Shown: positions 7,137 to 15,095, counted from the stretch's first letter. The stretch is DNA of 64,000 nt from Streptomyces sp. Act143 (GCF_003143935.1 NZ_QFRX01000001.1:816071-880070); one strand, 5' to 3'. A program made the numbers and translations. The notes: generated by a model not told the origin, from the sequence alone.

Positions 7137-8312
7137 ATGGACACGGACCGCACCCTGCGCACCTTCACCGACTTCTACGTCGAACGCGGCCACCACCTGA
7201 TCACCGGCAGCACCCTGCTTCCGCCGCCCTCGGACCCGGTGCTGTTCACCACCTCCGGAATGCACCCCCTCACCCCGTACCTGGAGGGCCGCCCGCACCC
7301 GCAGGGCCGCCGCCTGCTCAATGTCCAGCGCTGTCTGCGCACCACCGACCTGGAGGAAGTCGGCGACCCCACCCATCTGACGGTGTTCGAGATGCTCGGC
7401 TCGTGGTCGCTGGGCGACTACGGCCATTCCCAGAGCCTGCGCTGGGGGTACGAGCTGCTGCGCGACGGGTTCGGCATCCCCGAACGACGGTTGTACGCCA
7501 CCGTCTTCGGCGGCGACGACCAGGTCGGCCAGGACACCGGATCGCTGCGCACCTGGGAGGAGTTGGGCGTCCCCGTGGAGCTGACCGTGGAGGACAACTG
7601 GTGGTCCAACGGTCCCGTCGGCCCGTGCGGCCCCGACTCGGAGATCTTCGTGTGGACCGGCGGCTCCTCCCCCGAGGGCACCCCCACCACCGACCCGCGC
7701 TGGGTCGAGGTCTGGAACCACGTCGGCATGCGCCACCACCGCCACGAGGACGGCAGCCTGTCCCCGCTGTCGCAGCCGAACATCGACACCGGCATGGGCC
7801 TGGAGCGCCTGCTGACCATTCTCCAGGGCCGCGACTCGGTCTACGACACGGACCTGTTCGAGCCGTGGACGCGCCTCCTCCCGCGCCTGTGGGACCTCGA
7901 CGAGCCGTCGTTCCGCCTGGTCTGCGACCATCTGCGGTCCGGCGTCGTCGTCATCGGCGACGGCGTACGGCCCTCCGCCACCGGGCGCGGCTATGTCCTG
8001 CGCCGCCTGATCCGCCGCCTCCTGACCACCCTCTGGCAGCAGGACCCCACCCGCACCCTGTCCGACCTGCCCCGGGAGCTGGTGGAGCACACCCTGGACC
8101 ACTTCCGGCTGCCCGTCGGCACCGACCCGGTCCTCGGCCTCCTCAAGGACGAGGAGGTCCGCTTCGGCCGGCTCCTCGACCGGGGCCACCGTGTGCTGTC
8201 CCGACCGCGATACCAGGGGCGGCTGACCGAGGAGGACTACCGCTACCTGCACGACACCCACGGTCTGCCCCGCGATCTCGTCACCGGTCTGCGGAGCCTG
8301 CGGCACCGATGA
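7137..8312 (+). CDS. truncated auxiliary alanyl-tRNA synthetase (catalytic part only)
   Basis: A 391-residue class II synthetase closely following the N-terminal half of AlaRS. It has a motif-1-like start (FVERGHHLITGSTLLPPPSD in slightly variant form), the LFTTSGMHPL segment, motif 2 around NVQRCLRTTDLEEVGDPTHL, and motif 3 (NIDTGMGLERLL). A helical region resembling the tRNA-recognition part follows. Housekeeping AlaRS is about 880-890 residues. Here the editing domain with its HxxxH metal site, the DHHA1 region and the C-Ala domain are all absent, and the frame ends cleanly at a TGA. The enzyme could activate alanine and charge tRNA(Ala) without proofreading, or supply alanyl groups to another acceptor. 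The start chosen is ATG 7137, nine bases after GAAGGA; ATG 7131 is an alternative. Confidence 0.82.
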   Translation: MDTDRTLRTFTDFYVERGHHLITGSTLLPPPSDPVLFTTSGMHPLTPYLEGRPHPQGRRLLNVQRCLRTTDLEEVGDPTHLTVFEMLGSWSLGDYGHSQSLRWGYELLRDGFGIPERRLYATVFGGDDQVGQDTGSLRTWEELGVPVELTVEDNWWSNGPVGPCGPDSEIFVWTGGSSPEGTPTTDPRWVEVWNHVGMRHHRHEDGSLSPLSQPNIDTGMGLERLLTILQGRDSVYDTDLFEPWTRLLPRLWDLDEPSFRLVCDHLRSGVVVIGDGVRPSATGRGYVLRRLIRRLLTTLWQQDPTRTLSDLPRELVEHTLDHFRLPVGTDPVLGLLKDEEVRFGRLLDRGHRVLSRPRYQGRLTEEDYRYLHDTHGLPRDLVTGLRSLRHR

Positions 8313-8339
8313 GCTGCCGCACCCGCTCCTGACCAGGTC

Positions 8340-8364
8340 GCCCGGGCCGCGTTACCGCCCGGGC
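8340..8364 (+). terminator. terminator hairpin after the alanyl-tRNA synthetase-like gene
   Basis: GCCCGGGC (8340-8347) pairs with a second GCCCGGGC (8357-8364) across a 9-base loop. It lies 28 bases past the stop of the synthetase gene and before the hemerythrin gene. It has no U-tract. Confidence 0.45.
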
Positions 8365-8432
8365 GGCCGGGGCACTCGGGGCCGTGGCGGCTCCCCTCCC
8401 GGAGTCGTCTGGTCCGGCCGGAGGTGGAGAGC

Positions 8433-8996
8433 ATGGGGCACGGTGGAAACGTCATCGACGAGCTGGTGACCGATCACCGCGAGGTCGAGGAACTGTTCGG
8501 TCGCATCGAGGCGCTGCCGTCCGGCGACAAGGATCGCAAGGTCCACGCCGACCAGGTCACCATGGAACTGGTCCGGCACTCGGTCGCCGAGGAGGCCTAT
8601 CTGTATCCCGCCGTGCGGGAGCATCTGGCGAACGGCAACACCCTCGCCGACCGGGAGATCGAGGACCACTCCAAGGCCGAACAGCTCATGAAGGACCTGG
8701 AGTCCTGCGAGGCGGGGGACCCCGAGTTCGACCGGATCGTCGGCGAGCTGATGGCCGAGGTGCGCTCGCACATCGCCGACGAGGAGGAGAACCTGTTCCC
8801 GCAGCTCCGCGCGGTCTGTCCGCCGGACCGGCTGGACGAGCTCGGCGACAAGATCCGCATGGCCAAGAAGGTGGCGCCGACCCGGCCGCACCCGTCCTCC
8901 CCGAGCGAGCCGCCGGCGAACAAGCTGCTGGCGCCGGGTATGGGCCTCGTCGACCGGATGCGCGACGCGCTGACCGGCCGCGGCAAGAAGGACTGA
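8433..8996 (+). CDS. hemerythrin HHE-domain protein
   Basis: A 187-residue cytosolic protein whose first 135 residues form a hemerythrin-like four-helix bundle. The metal-ligand pattern is visible as DHREVEELF near residue 14, HSVAEEAYLYP near 50, EDHSKAEQL near 77 and HIADEEENLFPQL near 113. Such proteins bind a di-iron centre and are linked to oxygen, nitric oxide or oxidative stress handling. The C-terminal 45 residues are Pro-rich and then basic. The ATG at 8433 has GGAGG eight bases upstream and is preferred to an in-frame GTG at 8424 that overlaps it. The gene appears monocistronic, with terminators on both sides. Confidence 0.85.
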   Translation: MGHGGNVIDELVTDHREVEELFGRIEALPSGDKDRKVHADQVTMELVRHSVAEEAYLYPAVREHLANGNTLADREIEDHSKAEQLMKDLESCEAGDPEFDRIVGELMAEVRSHIADEEENLFPQLRAVCPPDRLDELGDKIRMAKKVAPTRPHPSSPSEPPANKLLAPGMGLVDRMRDALTGRGKKD

Positions 8997-9027
8997 CGAA
9001 GGACTGACGGGAACGGGCCGCGGGCAC

Positions 9028-9052
9028 GGTGGACCGACGGGGACGGTCCACC
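9028..9052. terminator. bidirectional terminator between convergent genes
   Basis: GGTGGACCG (9028-9036) and CGGTCCACC (9044-9052) form a perfect 9-bp stem with a 7-base loop. It lies between the convergent hemerythrin gene and the minus-strand gene ending at 9102, so it can serve both. Confidence 0.55.
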
Positions 9053-9101
9053 GGCAGCAGGGCCAACGGCGACACGACACACAGAAGGACCGCCTCCGTC
9101 C

Positions 9102-9614
9102 TCAGGCGACGAGCGGCTCCCGGGGGCCGAGGAGGTCCAGGAGCCGCGCGCGATGCAGTTCCGCGACGGGCGCGACGAGGTCGGGATGGCGCAGCAGCGC
9201 CGCCGCCCTCTGGTCGCGCTCGTCCGGCGCGGTCAGGCGCCGGAACTCCGCCGGCGTCCCGACCAGGTGGTCACCCTCCCCCACCGCGACCGCGGCGAGC
9301 CGGGCCAGCTCCGGGTCGGTGAGCAGGCAGAGGGCCCAGCTGGCGACGACCTCGTCCACCCAGGTGCGCCAGGCCTCCTCCTGGCGGTGGTCCGCGCCGG
9401 TGATCCGGTCGAGTCGCGCCGAACCACCAGGTCCCGCCATCTCCACCAGCCCGGCATCCATCGACGTCGGGTAACACAGCCATGCCGCCACGGTCGCGGC
9501 CTGCCGCGCCTGCACCTCGCAGAGCGCCGCGGCCAGCGCTCCGCCGGAGGCGGGATAGGCGCGCGTCAGCCACTGGGCGGTCGCCGCGATGACCGGGGAG
9601 AGATCTGCCTGCAC
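9102..9614 (-). CDS. hypothetical alpha-helical protein downstream of the MetRS paralog
   Basis: A 170-residue soluble protein not recognised by family. It is Ala/Leu-rich and predicted helical, with no signal peptide or membrane segment, and has one conserved-looking acidic/Trp stretch (QEEAWRTWVDEVVASWALCL near residues 83-102). It starts at GTG 9614 with GGACGG upstream. The gap to the stop of the methionyl-tRNA synthetase paralog is 114 bases on the same strand, so it may be expressed from the attenuated synthetase transcript. A functional partnership is possible but is only an inference from position. Confidence 0.55.
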   Translation of the reverse strand: MQADLSPVIAATAQWLTRAYPASGGALAAALCEVQARQAATVAAWLCYPTSMDAGLVEMAGPGGSARLDRITGADHRQEEAWRTWVDEVVASWALCLLTDPELARLAAVAVGEGDHLVGTPAEFRRLTAPDERDQRAAALLRHPDLVAPVAELHRARLLDLLGPREPLVA

Positions 9615-9728
9615 TGCCGAACCGTCCGAACTGCCGGGTGAGGGGGTGCGAAAACGGTAGCCCGCGCGGCCGTTCCACGGGGAATCCGTGACCTCGACGA
9701 GACCTCCGCCCCATGCCCGGACATGCGG

Positions 9729-11252
9729 TCAGCGCGGCTCCTGGAGGCGGGCGAAGAGCGGTGACGCCTCCGGGAGCGAGCGGTCGGCCGGCGTCACCTG
9801 ACGGGCGACGCGCTCCGCCGCGCCCGGGACGAAGGGCCGCAGTTCCTCGGCCAGGACGCGGCATGCCGTGACCAGCGCGGCGAGGACCGCGTCGAGGCGC
9901 TCGGCGGCGCCGGCGTTGCCCTGGCGTTCCGCACGGGCCAGTTCCCAGGGACGGGTCGCGTCGATGCAACGGTTGGCCTCCTCCACGATCTCGCGGACGG
10001 CGTCCAACGCCCGGCGGAAGTCGTAGCCCGCCAACGCGGCATCCACCCGCCCCGGCGCCGTCCGGCACACGTCGAGCAGGGCCGTCACCGCGAACCGGTC
10101 GGTACCGGGTTCCGGCACGACCCCGGCGCGGTACCGGTGGACCATCGTCACGATCCGGTGGACCAGGTTCCCCAGCCCGCCCGCGAAGTCCGCGTCCGCG
10201 CGGGCGATCAGCCGGTCGACGGTGAAGTCGGCGTCCCCGACCCGGGGAACGTCGCGCAGCAGCCACCACCGCACCGCGTCCGTGCCGTACGCGGCGGTCA
10301 GGGCGACGGGGTCGACGGCGGCTCCGCTCCCCGACTTGCTGATCTTGCGCCCACCGACCGTCAGATAGTCGTGGACGAGGATGTCGGTGGGCAGCGGCAG
10401 GCCCGCCGACAGCAGCATGGCCGGCCAGTAGACGGCGTGGAAGCGTACGACGCCCTTGCCGACAAGATGGACGCGGCGGTTTCCGCCGGCCCACCACCGC
10501 TCGTAGGCGGGGCCGTCGGTGCCGTAGCCGAGGCTGGTGACGTAGTTGCCGAGGGCGTCCCACCAGACGTAGACGACCTGGTCGGGGTCGTCGGGCACGG
10601 GGATGCCCCAGCCGCGGGCACGGGTGTGCGAGCGGGAGACGGAGAAGTCGTGCAGCCCGCCCTCGATGAGTGCCAGGACCTCGTTGCGGCGCGCGGCGGG
10701 TTCGATGCGCAGGGCGCCGCCGGTGATCAGTTCGCGGAGGCGGTCGGTGTGGCGCGAGAGCCTGAAGAACCAGTTCTCCTCGGCGACCCGCTGCGGCACG
10801 GTGCCGTGCTCGGCGCAGCGGCCGTCGACCAGTTCCTCCGGGGTCCAGAACTGCTCGCAGCCGACGCAGTAGAGGCCCTCGTACGCCTTGCGGTACAGGT
10901 CTCCGGAGGCCGCGCAGCGACGCCACAGCCGTTCCACACCGATGCGGTGGCGGGGGTCGCTGCTGGTGCGGATGAAGTCGTCGAGGGACAGCGCCAGGGG
11001 GTCGCGCAGGGCGGCGAACGCGTCGGCGTTGCGGTTCACCAGGGTCTGGACGTCGACGCCCGCGGCCTCGGCGGCCAGCACGTTCTTCAGCGAGTTGTCG
11101 TCCGTGCCGCTCAGCAGCCGGACGTCGGCGCCGCGTCGGCGGTGGTGCCGGGCGAGCGTGTCGGCCTGCACCAGCTCCAGCGCGAAGCCCAGGTGCGGGC
11201 GGGCGTTGACGTAGGGAATGGTGGTGGTGATGTAGTGGCGTGGTGCGGTCAT
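9729..11252 (-). CDS. auxiliary methionyl-tRNA synthetase
   Basis: A 507-residue class I synthetase. The HIGH-type motif is HLGF at residues 20-23 (PYVNARPHLGF), and the KMSKS loop is KISKS starting at Lys303 (VGGRKISKSGSG). A zinc-knuckle insertion carries CVGCEQFW and a later Cys-Ala-Glu-His, and the helical anticodon-binding domain follows (about 365-507) with the family segment FAGGLGNLVHRI. The length is that of the short bacterial MetRS without the C-terminal dimerisation domain. It would charge tRNA(Met) with methionine. ATG 11252 has AGGAGG six bases upstream. Its message is preceded by a Met-codon leader and a hairpin, which points to an inducible second MetRS, possibly a resistant one, rather than the housekeeping enzyme. 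Confidence 0.88.
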   Translation of the reverse strand: MTAPRHYITTTIPYVNARPHLGFALELVQADTLARHHRRRGADVRLLSGTDDNSLKNVLAAEAAGVDVQTLVNRNADAFAALRDPLALSLDDFIRTSSDPRHRIGVERLWRRCAASGDLYRKAYEGLYCVGCEQFWTPEELVDGRCAEHGTVPQRVAEENWFFRLSRHTDRLRELITGGALRIEPAARRNEVLALIEGGLHDFSVSRSHTRARGWGIPVPDDPDQVVYVWWDALGNYVTSLGYGTDGPAYERWWAGGNRRVHLVGKGVVRFHAVYWPAMLLSAGLPLPTDILVHDYLTVGGRKISKSGSGAAVDPVALTAAYGTDAVRWWLLRDVPRVGDADFTVDRLIARADADFAGGLGNLVHRIVTMVHRYRAGVVPEPGTDRFAVTALLDVCRTAPGRVDAALAGYDFRRALDAVREIVEEANRCIDATRPWELARAERQGNAGAAERLDAVLAALVTACRVLAEELRPFVPGAAERVARQVTPADRSLPEASPLFARLQEPR

Positions 11253-11295
11253 CGGTCCTCCTGCCGGCGGCGGGACCCGGTTCACGCAACGCGTC

Positions 11296-11316
11296 GAGGC
11301 CCCGTCCCGGGGCCTC
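11296..11316 (-). promoter_or_regulatory. attenuator hairpin of the MetRS transcript
   Basis: Read on the minus strand, GAGGCCCCG (11316-11308) and CGGGGCCTC (11304-11296) form a perfect 9-bp stem with a 3-base loop, 44 bases before the synthetase ATG. A competing structure exists. GGGGCT (11348-11343), inside the last codons of the leader, can pair with GGCCCC (11314-11309), the 5' arm of the hairpin. GGGGC in the leader can also pair with an upstream GCCCC, right after the tandem Met codons. This gives the classic pause, antiterminator and terminator set. Confidence 0.6.
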
Positions 11317-11337
11317 GGATTCGGTGTGCGTCCGTGC

Positions 11338-11391
11338 TCAGCAGCCCCTGTGCGGGGGCATCATCCGGTGCTGAGTCGAAGGCGTGATCAT
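11338..11391 (-). CDS. Met-codon leader peptide (17 residues, tandem Met)
   Basis: The frame M-I-T-P-S-T-Q-H-R-M-M-P-P-H-R-G-C ends at a TGA at 11338. Two adjacent ATG codons (codons 10-11, 11364-11359) lie immediately before the sequence that can form the pause hairpin. There is no Shine-Dalgarno, and TACCCT seven bases upstream suggests the message starts at or beside the ATG. It precedes a methionyl-tRNA synthetase gene by 85 bases. A peptide this short cannot be identified by homology, so the call rests on tandem cognate codons, position and RNA geometry, which repeat those of the alanyl leader at 6957-7025. Confidence 0.62.
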   Translation of the reverse strand: MITPSTQHRMMPPHRGC

Positions 11392-11398
11392 GCGGTCG

Positions 11399-11404
11399 AG
11401 GGTA
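11399..11404 (-). promoter_or_regulatory. -10 box for the Met leader transcript
   Basis: TACCCT on the minus strand (11404-11399) fits TAnnnT and ends seven bases before the leader ATG. No good -35 hexamer is seen at the usual distance, so the promoter call is weaker than that of the alanyl leader. Confidence 0.4.
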
Positions 11405-11480
11405 GCAAGGGGCCTTGGCGGCGGGCATCTGCTTTGTCGGGGCGTCCTCCGGGGGCGGTCGTCGTGTGAGGTCGGCCCGG

Positions 11481-13211
11481 TCAGCGGCCGTCGCGGTGCG
11501 CGTGCGCCTCGGCCAGCAGGAGGTACGCGGCCGCGGTCCAGGTGTAGGCGCGGTCGCGCAGGCCCGTGCCGGTGAGGGCGTCGAAGTTCTCGGCGAAGCC
11601 GTGCGCCTCGCACAGGGCACGGAAGCGGGCGCTGATGTCGTCGGCGAGCCGGTGGTGGCCGGCCCGGCGCAGGCCGTCCTCCACGAGGACGGTGGCGGGG
11701 GCCCAGATGGGGCCGCGCCAGTAGCCGTCGGCGAGGTAGTGCGGGGAGGTGGTGAGTTCGGTGGCCAGCCCGTACGGCGTGAGGTGGGCCTTGATGCGGT
11801 CGGCCAGCGCGCTGCCGATCTCGGCGGGCAGATGCTCGCCGAGCACGATGGGCATCAGGTCGAGCAGGCTGGAGGTGCTCCAGGTCTCCCCCGTGGCGAC
11901 GCCGCGGGCGACGAACCGGTCGCCGGTCCACAGCTGGCCGAGGAGCGCGGCCTGCGTCTCCTCCGCCGCCCGCGTCCACCGACGGACGTGCTCCTGCTCG
12001 CCGACCTCCGCGGCGAGGAAGGCGAGTTCACGCATCTGCAGGACCATGAAGGCGGCCAGGTCCGCGGTGACGACCACCCGCTCGGGGTCGAAGGTGGTGG
12101 CGTTGTCCCAGCCGCTGTCGTTGCCGTGCTGGTAGTGGGGCAGTTCGGCGCCGGGGGCACGCCGGGCGGTCAGCCAGAAGTCGGTCCAGCGCGCCAACCG
12201 CTGGTAGGTCTCGGCCAGTTCGGCCCGGCTCGGCGGCGTCGGCAACCGGCGGCGCAGATGGCCGAAGGCCCAGCCGTGGATGGGTGGTTTGACGAAGTTG
12301 TGGAGCACCTCGGAGTGGGTGACCGAGTCGGGCAGGGCGCCACTGCCGTCCTGATGGTCGAAGGGCAGGTGGAACTGGTCGAGCGCGAGGCCGGGGCAAC
12401 CGGGGGCGAGGGCAAGGGCGTTGAAGCAGTGGTCCCAGCTCCAGACCTTGTCCATCCAGTGCTTGGACATCAGCACACCGGGCCGGGTGACGAGCCCCGC
12501 CGGCCGTACGGTCGCCGACCAGACGACGTAGGCGGCGAGTTCGGCGGCCGGAGTGTCGGGCGAGCGCCAGGGGGCCACGGCGTCGACGAAGTCGGCGAAG
12601 GCACCCTGCGCGCGCTTGACGACCTCGTCGAAGGCCGTCGAGGCCGTGTAGGGCGGGCTGGCGGTGTCGAGTTCCTCGATCGCGAGCTCCCAGCCGTCGC
12701 CCGCCGTCGCCCCGACGGTGAGTCCGCGGTCGGTGCTGCCCAGGCTCTGCTCGCCGGCGGTGTCGGTGGTCGTGCCGGACAGCACGGTGACGCGGTAGCG
12801 GCGGCCGGTCTCGTACGACGTGAACACGTGCGCGTCGGCCGCCGGGTCCCGGAAGAAGTACGTGCCGCTGAACGGGGTCAGGGCCTGTTCCGCCGCGAAC
12901 ACCCCGATGTGCAGGCCGCTGCCCCGCAGCCGCACGGTGTCCGGCGACTCGTAGGCCAGGTCGATGCGGCCGCCTTCCGCGGTCCAGGTGAGCCGTCCCG
13001 GGGTGGCCCGGCGCTCGGTCCGGGCGCGCTCGCCCCCGGTCAGGGGGACCAGGCGCAGGACGGCGTGCATGCCGTTCTGGTGCGAGACGAGGTGGAGGTC
13101 CTCGGCGTACGTCTTCTCCGCCACCACCGGGGAGATGTCGAACCACGACCCGTAGGTGCTGAAGGGGATGTCGGAGAGGGAGAAGGCCGGGCCGGTACGG
13201 GCGACGGTCAT
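11481..13211 (-). CDS. GH63-like / mannosylglycerate-hydrolase-type glycoside hydrolase
   Basis: A 576-residue intracellular protein with an N-terminal beta domain (about 1-215) and a C-terminal (alpha/alpha)6-barrel region of the GH63/MGH1-like superfamily. Visible barrel segments include HWMDKVWSWDHCFNALAL (about 245-263), the HGNDSGWDNATTF segment (about 355-367, with the Asp expected to be catalytic) and YWRGPIWAPATVLVEDG near 500. No signal peptide is present, which fits cleavage of imported oligosaccharide. It lies 86 bases downstream of the sugar permease on the same strand and probably belongs to that operon. The ATG at 13211 has no convincing Shine-Dalgarno. Substrate is not deducible; an alpha-linked glucoside or mannoside is likely for the family. 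Confidence 0.78.
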   Translation of the reverse strand: MTVARTGPAFSLSDIPFSTYGSWFDISPVVAEKTYAEDLHLVSHQNGMHAVLRLVPLTGGERARTERRATPGRLTWTAEGGRIDLAYESPDTVRLRGSGLHIGVFAAEQALTPFSGTYFFRDPAADAHVFTSYETGRRYRVTVLSGTTTDTAGEQSLGSTDRGLTVGATAGDGWELAIEELDTASPPYTASTAFDEVVKRAQGAFADFVDAVAPWRSPDTPAAELAAYVVWSATVRPAGLVTRPGVLMSKHWMDKVWSWDHCFNALALAPGCPGLALDQFHLPFDHQDGSGALPDSVTHSEVLHNFVKPPIHGWAFGHLRRRLPTPPSRAELAETYQRLARWTDFWLTARRAPGAELPHYQHGNDSGWDNATTFDPERVVVTADLAAFMVLQMRELAFLAAEVGEQEHVRRWTRAAEETQAALLGQLWTGDRFVARGVATGETWSTSSLLDLMPIVLGEHLPAEIGSALADRIKAHLTPYGLATELTTSPHYLADGYWRGPIWAPATVLVEDGLRRAGHHRLADDISARFRALCEAHGFAENFDALTGTGLRDRAYTWTAAAYLLLAEAHAHRDGR

Positions 13212-13297
13212 GAAGGGGCAACTCGTTTCTTGGGCGAGGGCAGGCCGACGGGTCGGCCGGGACAGGCGGGGCGGGCGGCGCGGGACAGGCCGGGGCT

Positions 13298-14122
13298 TCA
13301 GTCCTTCACGGCACCGGCGGTCACACCGGCGGCGACATGGCGCTGGGCGAGGACGAGGATGACCGCGGCGGGAAGCGAGGCCACGACGGCGGTCGCCATG
13401 ATCGCGTTCCACTCCTGGTTGTTGTTGCCGATGTAGTGGTAGATGCCGAGCGTGATCGGCTCGTGGGCGCCGCCGTTGACGAGGGTGCCGGCCAGCACGA
13501 AGTCGGACCAGGACCACAGGAACGCGAACAGCGACACCGTGACGACGGCGTTGCGGCTCATCGGCAGCACGACGGACCAGAAGGTGCGCAGCGGTCCGGC
13601 GCCGTCGGTCCGCGCGGCCTGGAGGAGTTCGCCGGGGATGCCGGACATGAACGCGGTGAAGATGAGCACCGCGAAGGGGACGGCCAGGGTGGAGTCGGCG
13701 ACGATGAGACCGGGGACGGACTGGAGCATGTCCAGCTGGAGGTAGATGGCGTAGAAGCCCATCGCCATGATGATGCCGGGGATCATCTGGGCGGCCAGCA
13801 GGAGGAAGCTCAGGACGCCGCCGCCGCGCGGGCGCAGCTTGGCCAGGGCGTAGCCGGCGGGCGCGGCCAGGGCCACGGTCAGGGCCACGGTGCCCAGTCC
13901 GACGACGAGGCTGGTGCCCAGGTAGGGCAACTGCTCGTCGAGGACCGTGCGATAGCCGGCCAGGGTGCCGTGCACCGGGAACAGGTCGGGTGGGCTCTTG
14001 CGCATGTCCTGGTCGCGGGTGAAGGACACGTTGACCATCCAGTAGACCGGGAAGAGCATGATCCCGGTCAGGAGGACGCCGATCGCGGTCTTTCCCCAGC
14101 CGCGCTTGCCGTTCGGGTTCAT
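13298..14122 (-). CDS. carbohydrate ABC transporter permease (MalG type)
   Basis: A 274-residue inner-membrane permease with six predicted helices. The cytoplasmic EAA-like loop (about 180-200, LLQAARTDGAGPLRTFWSVV) docks the ATPase. The length and the conserved start of the first helix (GVLLTGIMLFPVYWMVNVSF) are typical of MalG-type subunits. It overlaps the MalF-type gene by ATGA (14119-14122). No ATPase gene is encoded here, so the importer probably uses a shared MsiK-type ATPase, as Streptomyces sugar importers do. Confidence 0.9.
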   Translation of the reverse strand: MNPNGKRGWGKTAIGVLLTGIMLFPVYWMVNVSFTRDQDMRKSPPDLFPVHGTLAGYRTVLDEQLPYLGTSLVVGLGTVALTVALAAPAGYALAKLRPRGGGVLSFLLLAAQMIPGIIMAMGFYAIYLQLDMLQSVPGLIVADSTLAVPFAVLIFTAFMSGIPGELLQAARTDGAGPLRTFWSVVLPMSRNAVVTVSLFAFLWSWSDFVLAGTLVNGGAHEPITLGIYHYIGNNNQEWNAIMATAVVASLPAAVILVLAQRHVAAGVTAGAVKD

Positions 14123-15075
14123 GACAGCGCCTGCTTTCTCTGCACCCGTACATAGACCAGGCCGAAGGCCAGGGCGGCGACCACGAGCAGGTTGCCGACG
14201 GCCGCGCCCGGGCCGAAGGCGGGCACCAGGTTGCCGAAGCCGAGCTGGTAGGACCAGGTGGCGAAGGTGGTGGACGAGTCGGCGGGACCGCCCTTGGTCA
14301 TGATCCAGATGATGTCGAAGACCTTGAGGGTGTAGACGAGGCCGAGCAGCAGGGTGATCGCGGACACCGGGCGGAGCAGCGGGAAGGTGATCCGCCAGAA
14401 CCGCTGCCAGGCGTTCGCGCCGTCGATGGCGGCGGCCTCGTACAGCGAGGCCGGGACGGACTGGAGGCCGCTGTAGAGCACGACCAGGTTGAAGGGGACG
14501 CCGATCCAGATGTTCGCGATGATCACCGAGGTCAGTGACCGGTCCGGTGCGGTCAGCCAGTTGACCTGATCGATGCCGACGGCGCTCAGCAGGGCGTTGA
14601 CGACGCCCGATTCGCTGTTGAGCATCCACGACCAGGTGGAGGCCGACACGATCAGCGGCAGCAGCCAGGGCACCAGGAACAGGGCGCGCAGGGTGGCCGA
14701 GAGCCGGAAGTGCTGGTTGAAGAAGACGGCGAGGGCCAGGCCCAGGGCGTACTGGAAGGCCAGGCACACGGCGGTGAAGACCACGGTGTGCACAAGGGCG
14801 GGGGCGAAGGTCGGATCGTCCAGGACGGTGCGGTAGTTGGCGAGGCCGGTGAAGGGTGCGTCGCCCTGGACGAAGGAGCGGACGGTGTAGTCGCGCAGGC
14901 TCAGGTCGAGGTTGCGGTAGAGCGGATAGGCGTAGAAGAGGACGAGGTAGAGGGTGACCGGGGTGAGGAAGGCCCAGGCTGCCCACTGCTGGGAGGTGGG
15001 GCGGCGGCGCGGTGCGCGGGGGGCCGGGTCGCTCGACGCGGCTCGGCCGTCCGGCTTGTGGGCGGTGACAGCCAT
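14119..15075 (-). CDS. carbohydrate ABC transporter permease (MalF type)
   Basis: A 318-residue permease with a basic cytoplasmic N terminus, six helices and the EAA loop YEAAAIDGANAWQRFWRITF at about 225-245. It forms the heterodimeric channel with the 13298-14122 product. The ATG at 15075 is used here. An in-frame GTG at 15099 overlaps the stop of the binding-protein gene (GTGA) and would add eight residues; neither start has a clear Shine-Dalgarno, so translational coupling to the upstream gene is plausible. Confidence 0.88.
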   Translation of the reverse strand: MAVTAHKPDGRAASSDPAPRAPRRRPTSQQWAAWAFLTPVTLYLVLFYAYPLYRNLDLSLRDYTVRSFVQGDAPFTGLANYRTVLDDPTFAPALVHTVVFTAVCLAFQYALGLALAVFFNQHFRLSATLRALFLVPWLLPLIVSASTWSWMLNSESGVVNALLSAVGIDQVNWLTAPDRSLTSVIIANIWIGVPFNLVVLYSGLQSVPASLYEAAAIDGANAWQRFWRITFPLLRPVSAITLLLGLVYTLKVFDIIWIMTKGGPADSSTTFATWSYQLGFGNLVPAFGPGAAVGNLLVVAALAFGLVYVRVQRKQALS

Positions 15076-15095
15076 CAAGGAGCCCTGGTGTGCGG

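Noticed and set aside
6207..8306. A 699-codon open frame antisense to the response regulator and alanyl-tRNA synthetase-like genes.
   Set aside because: It is the high-GC shadow of two well-supported plus-strand genes; its sequence is low-complexity and matches no family.
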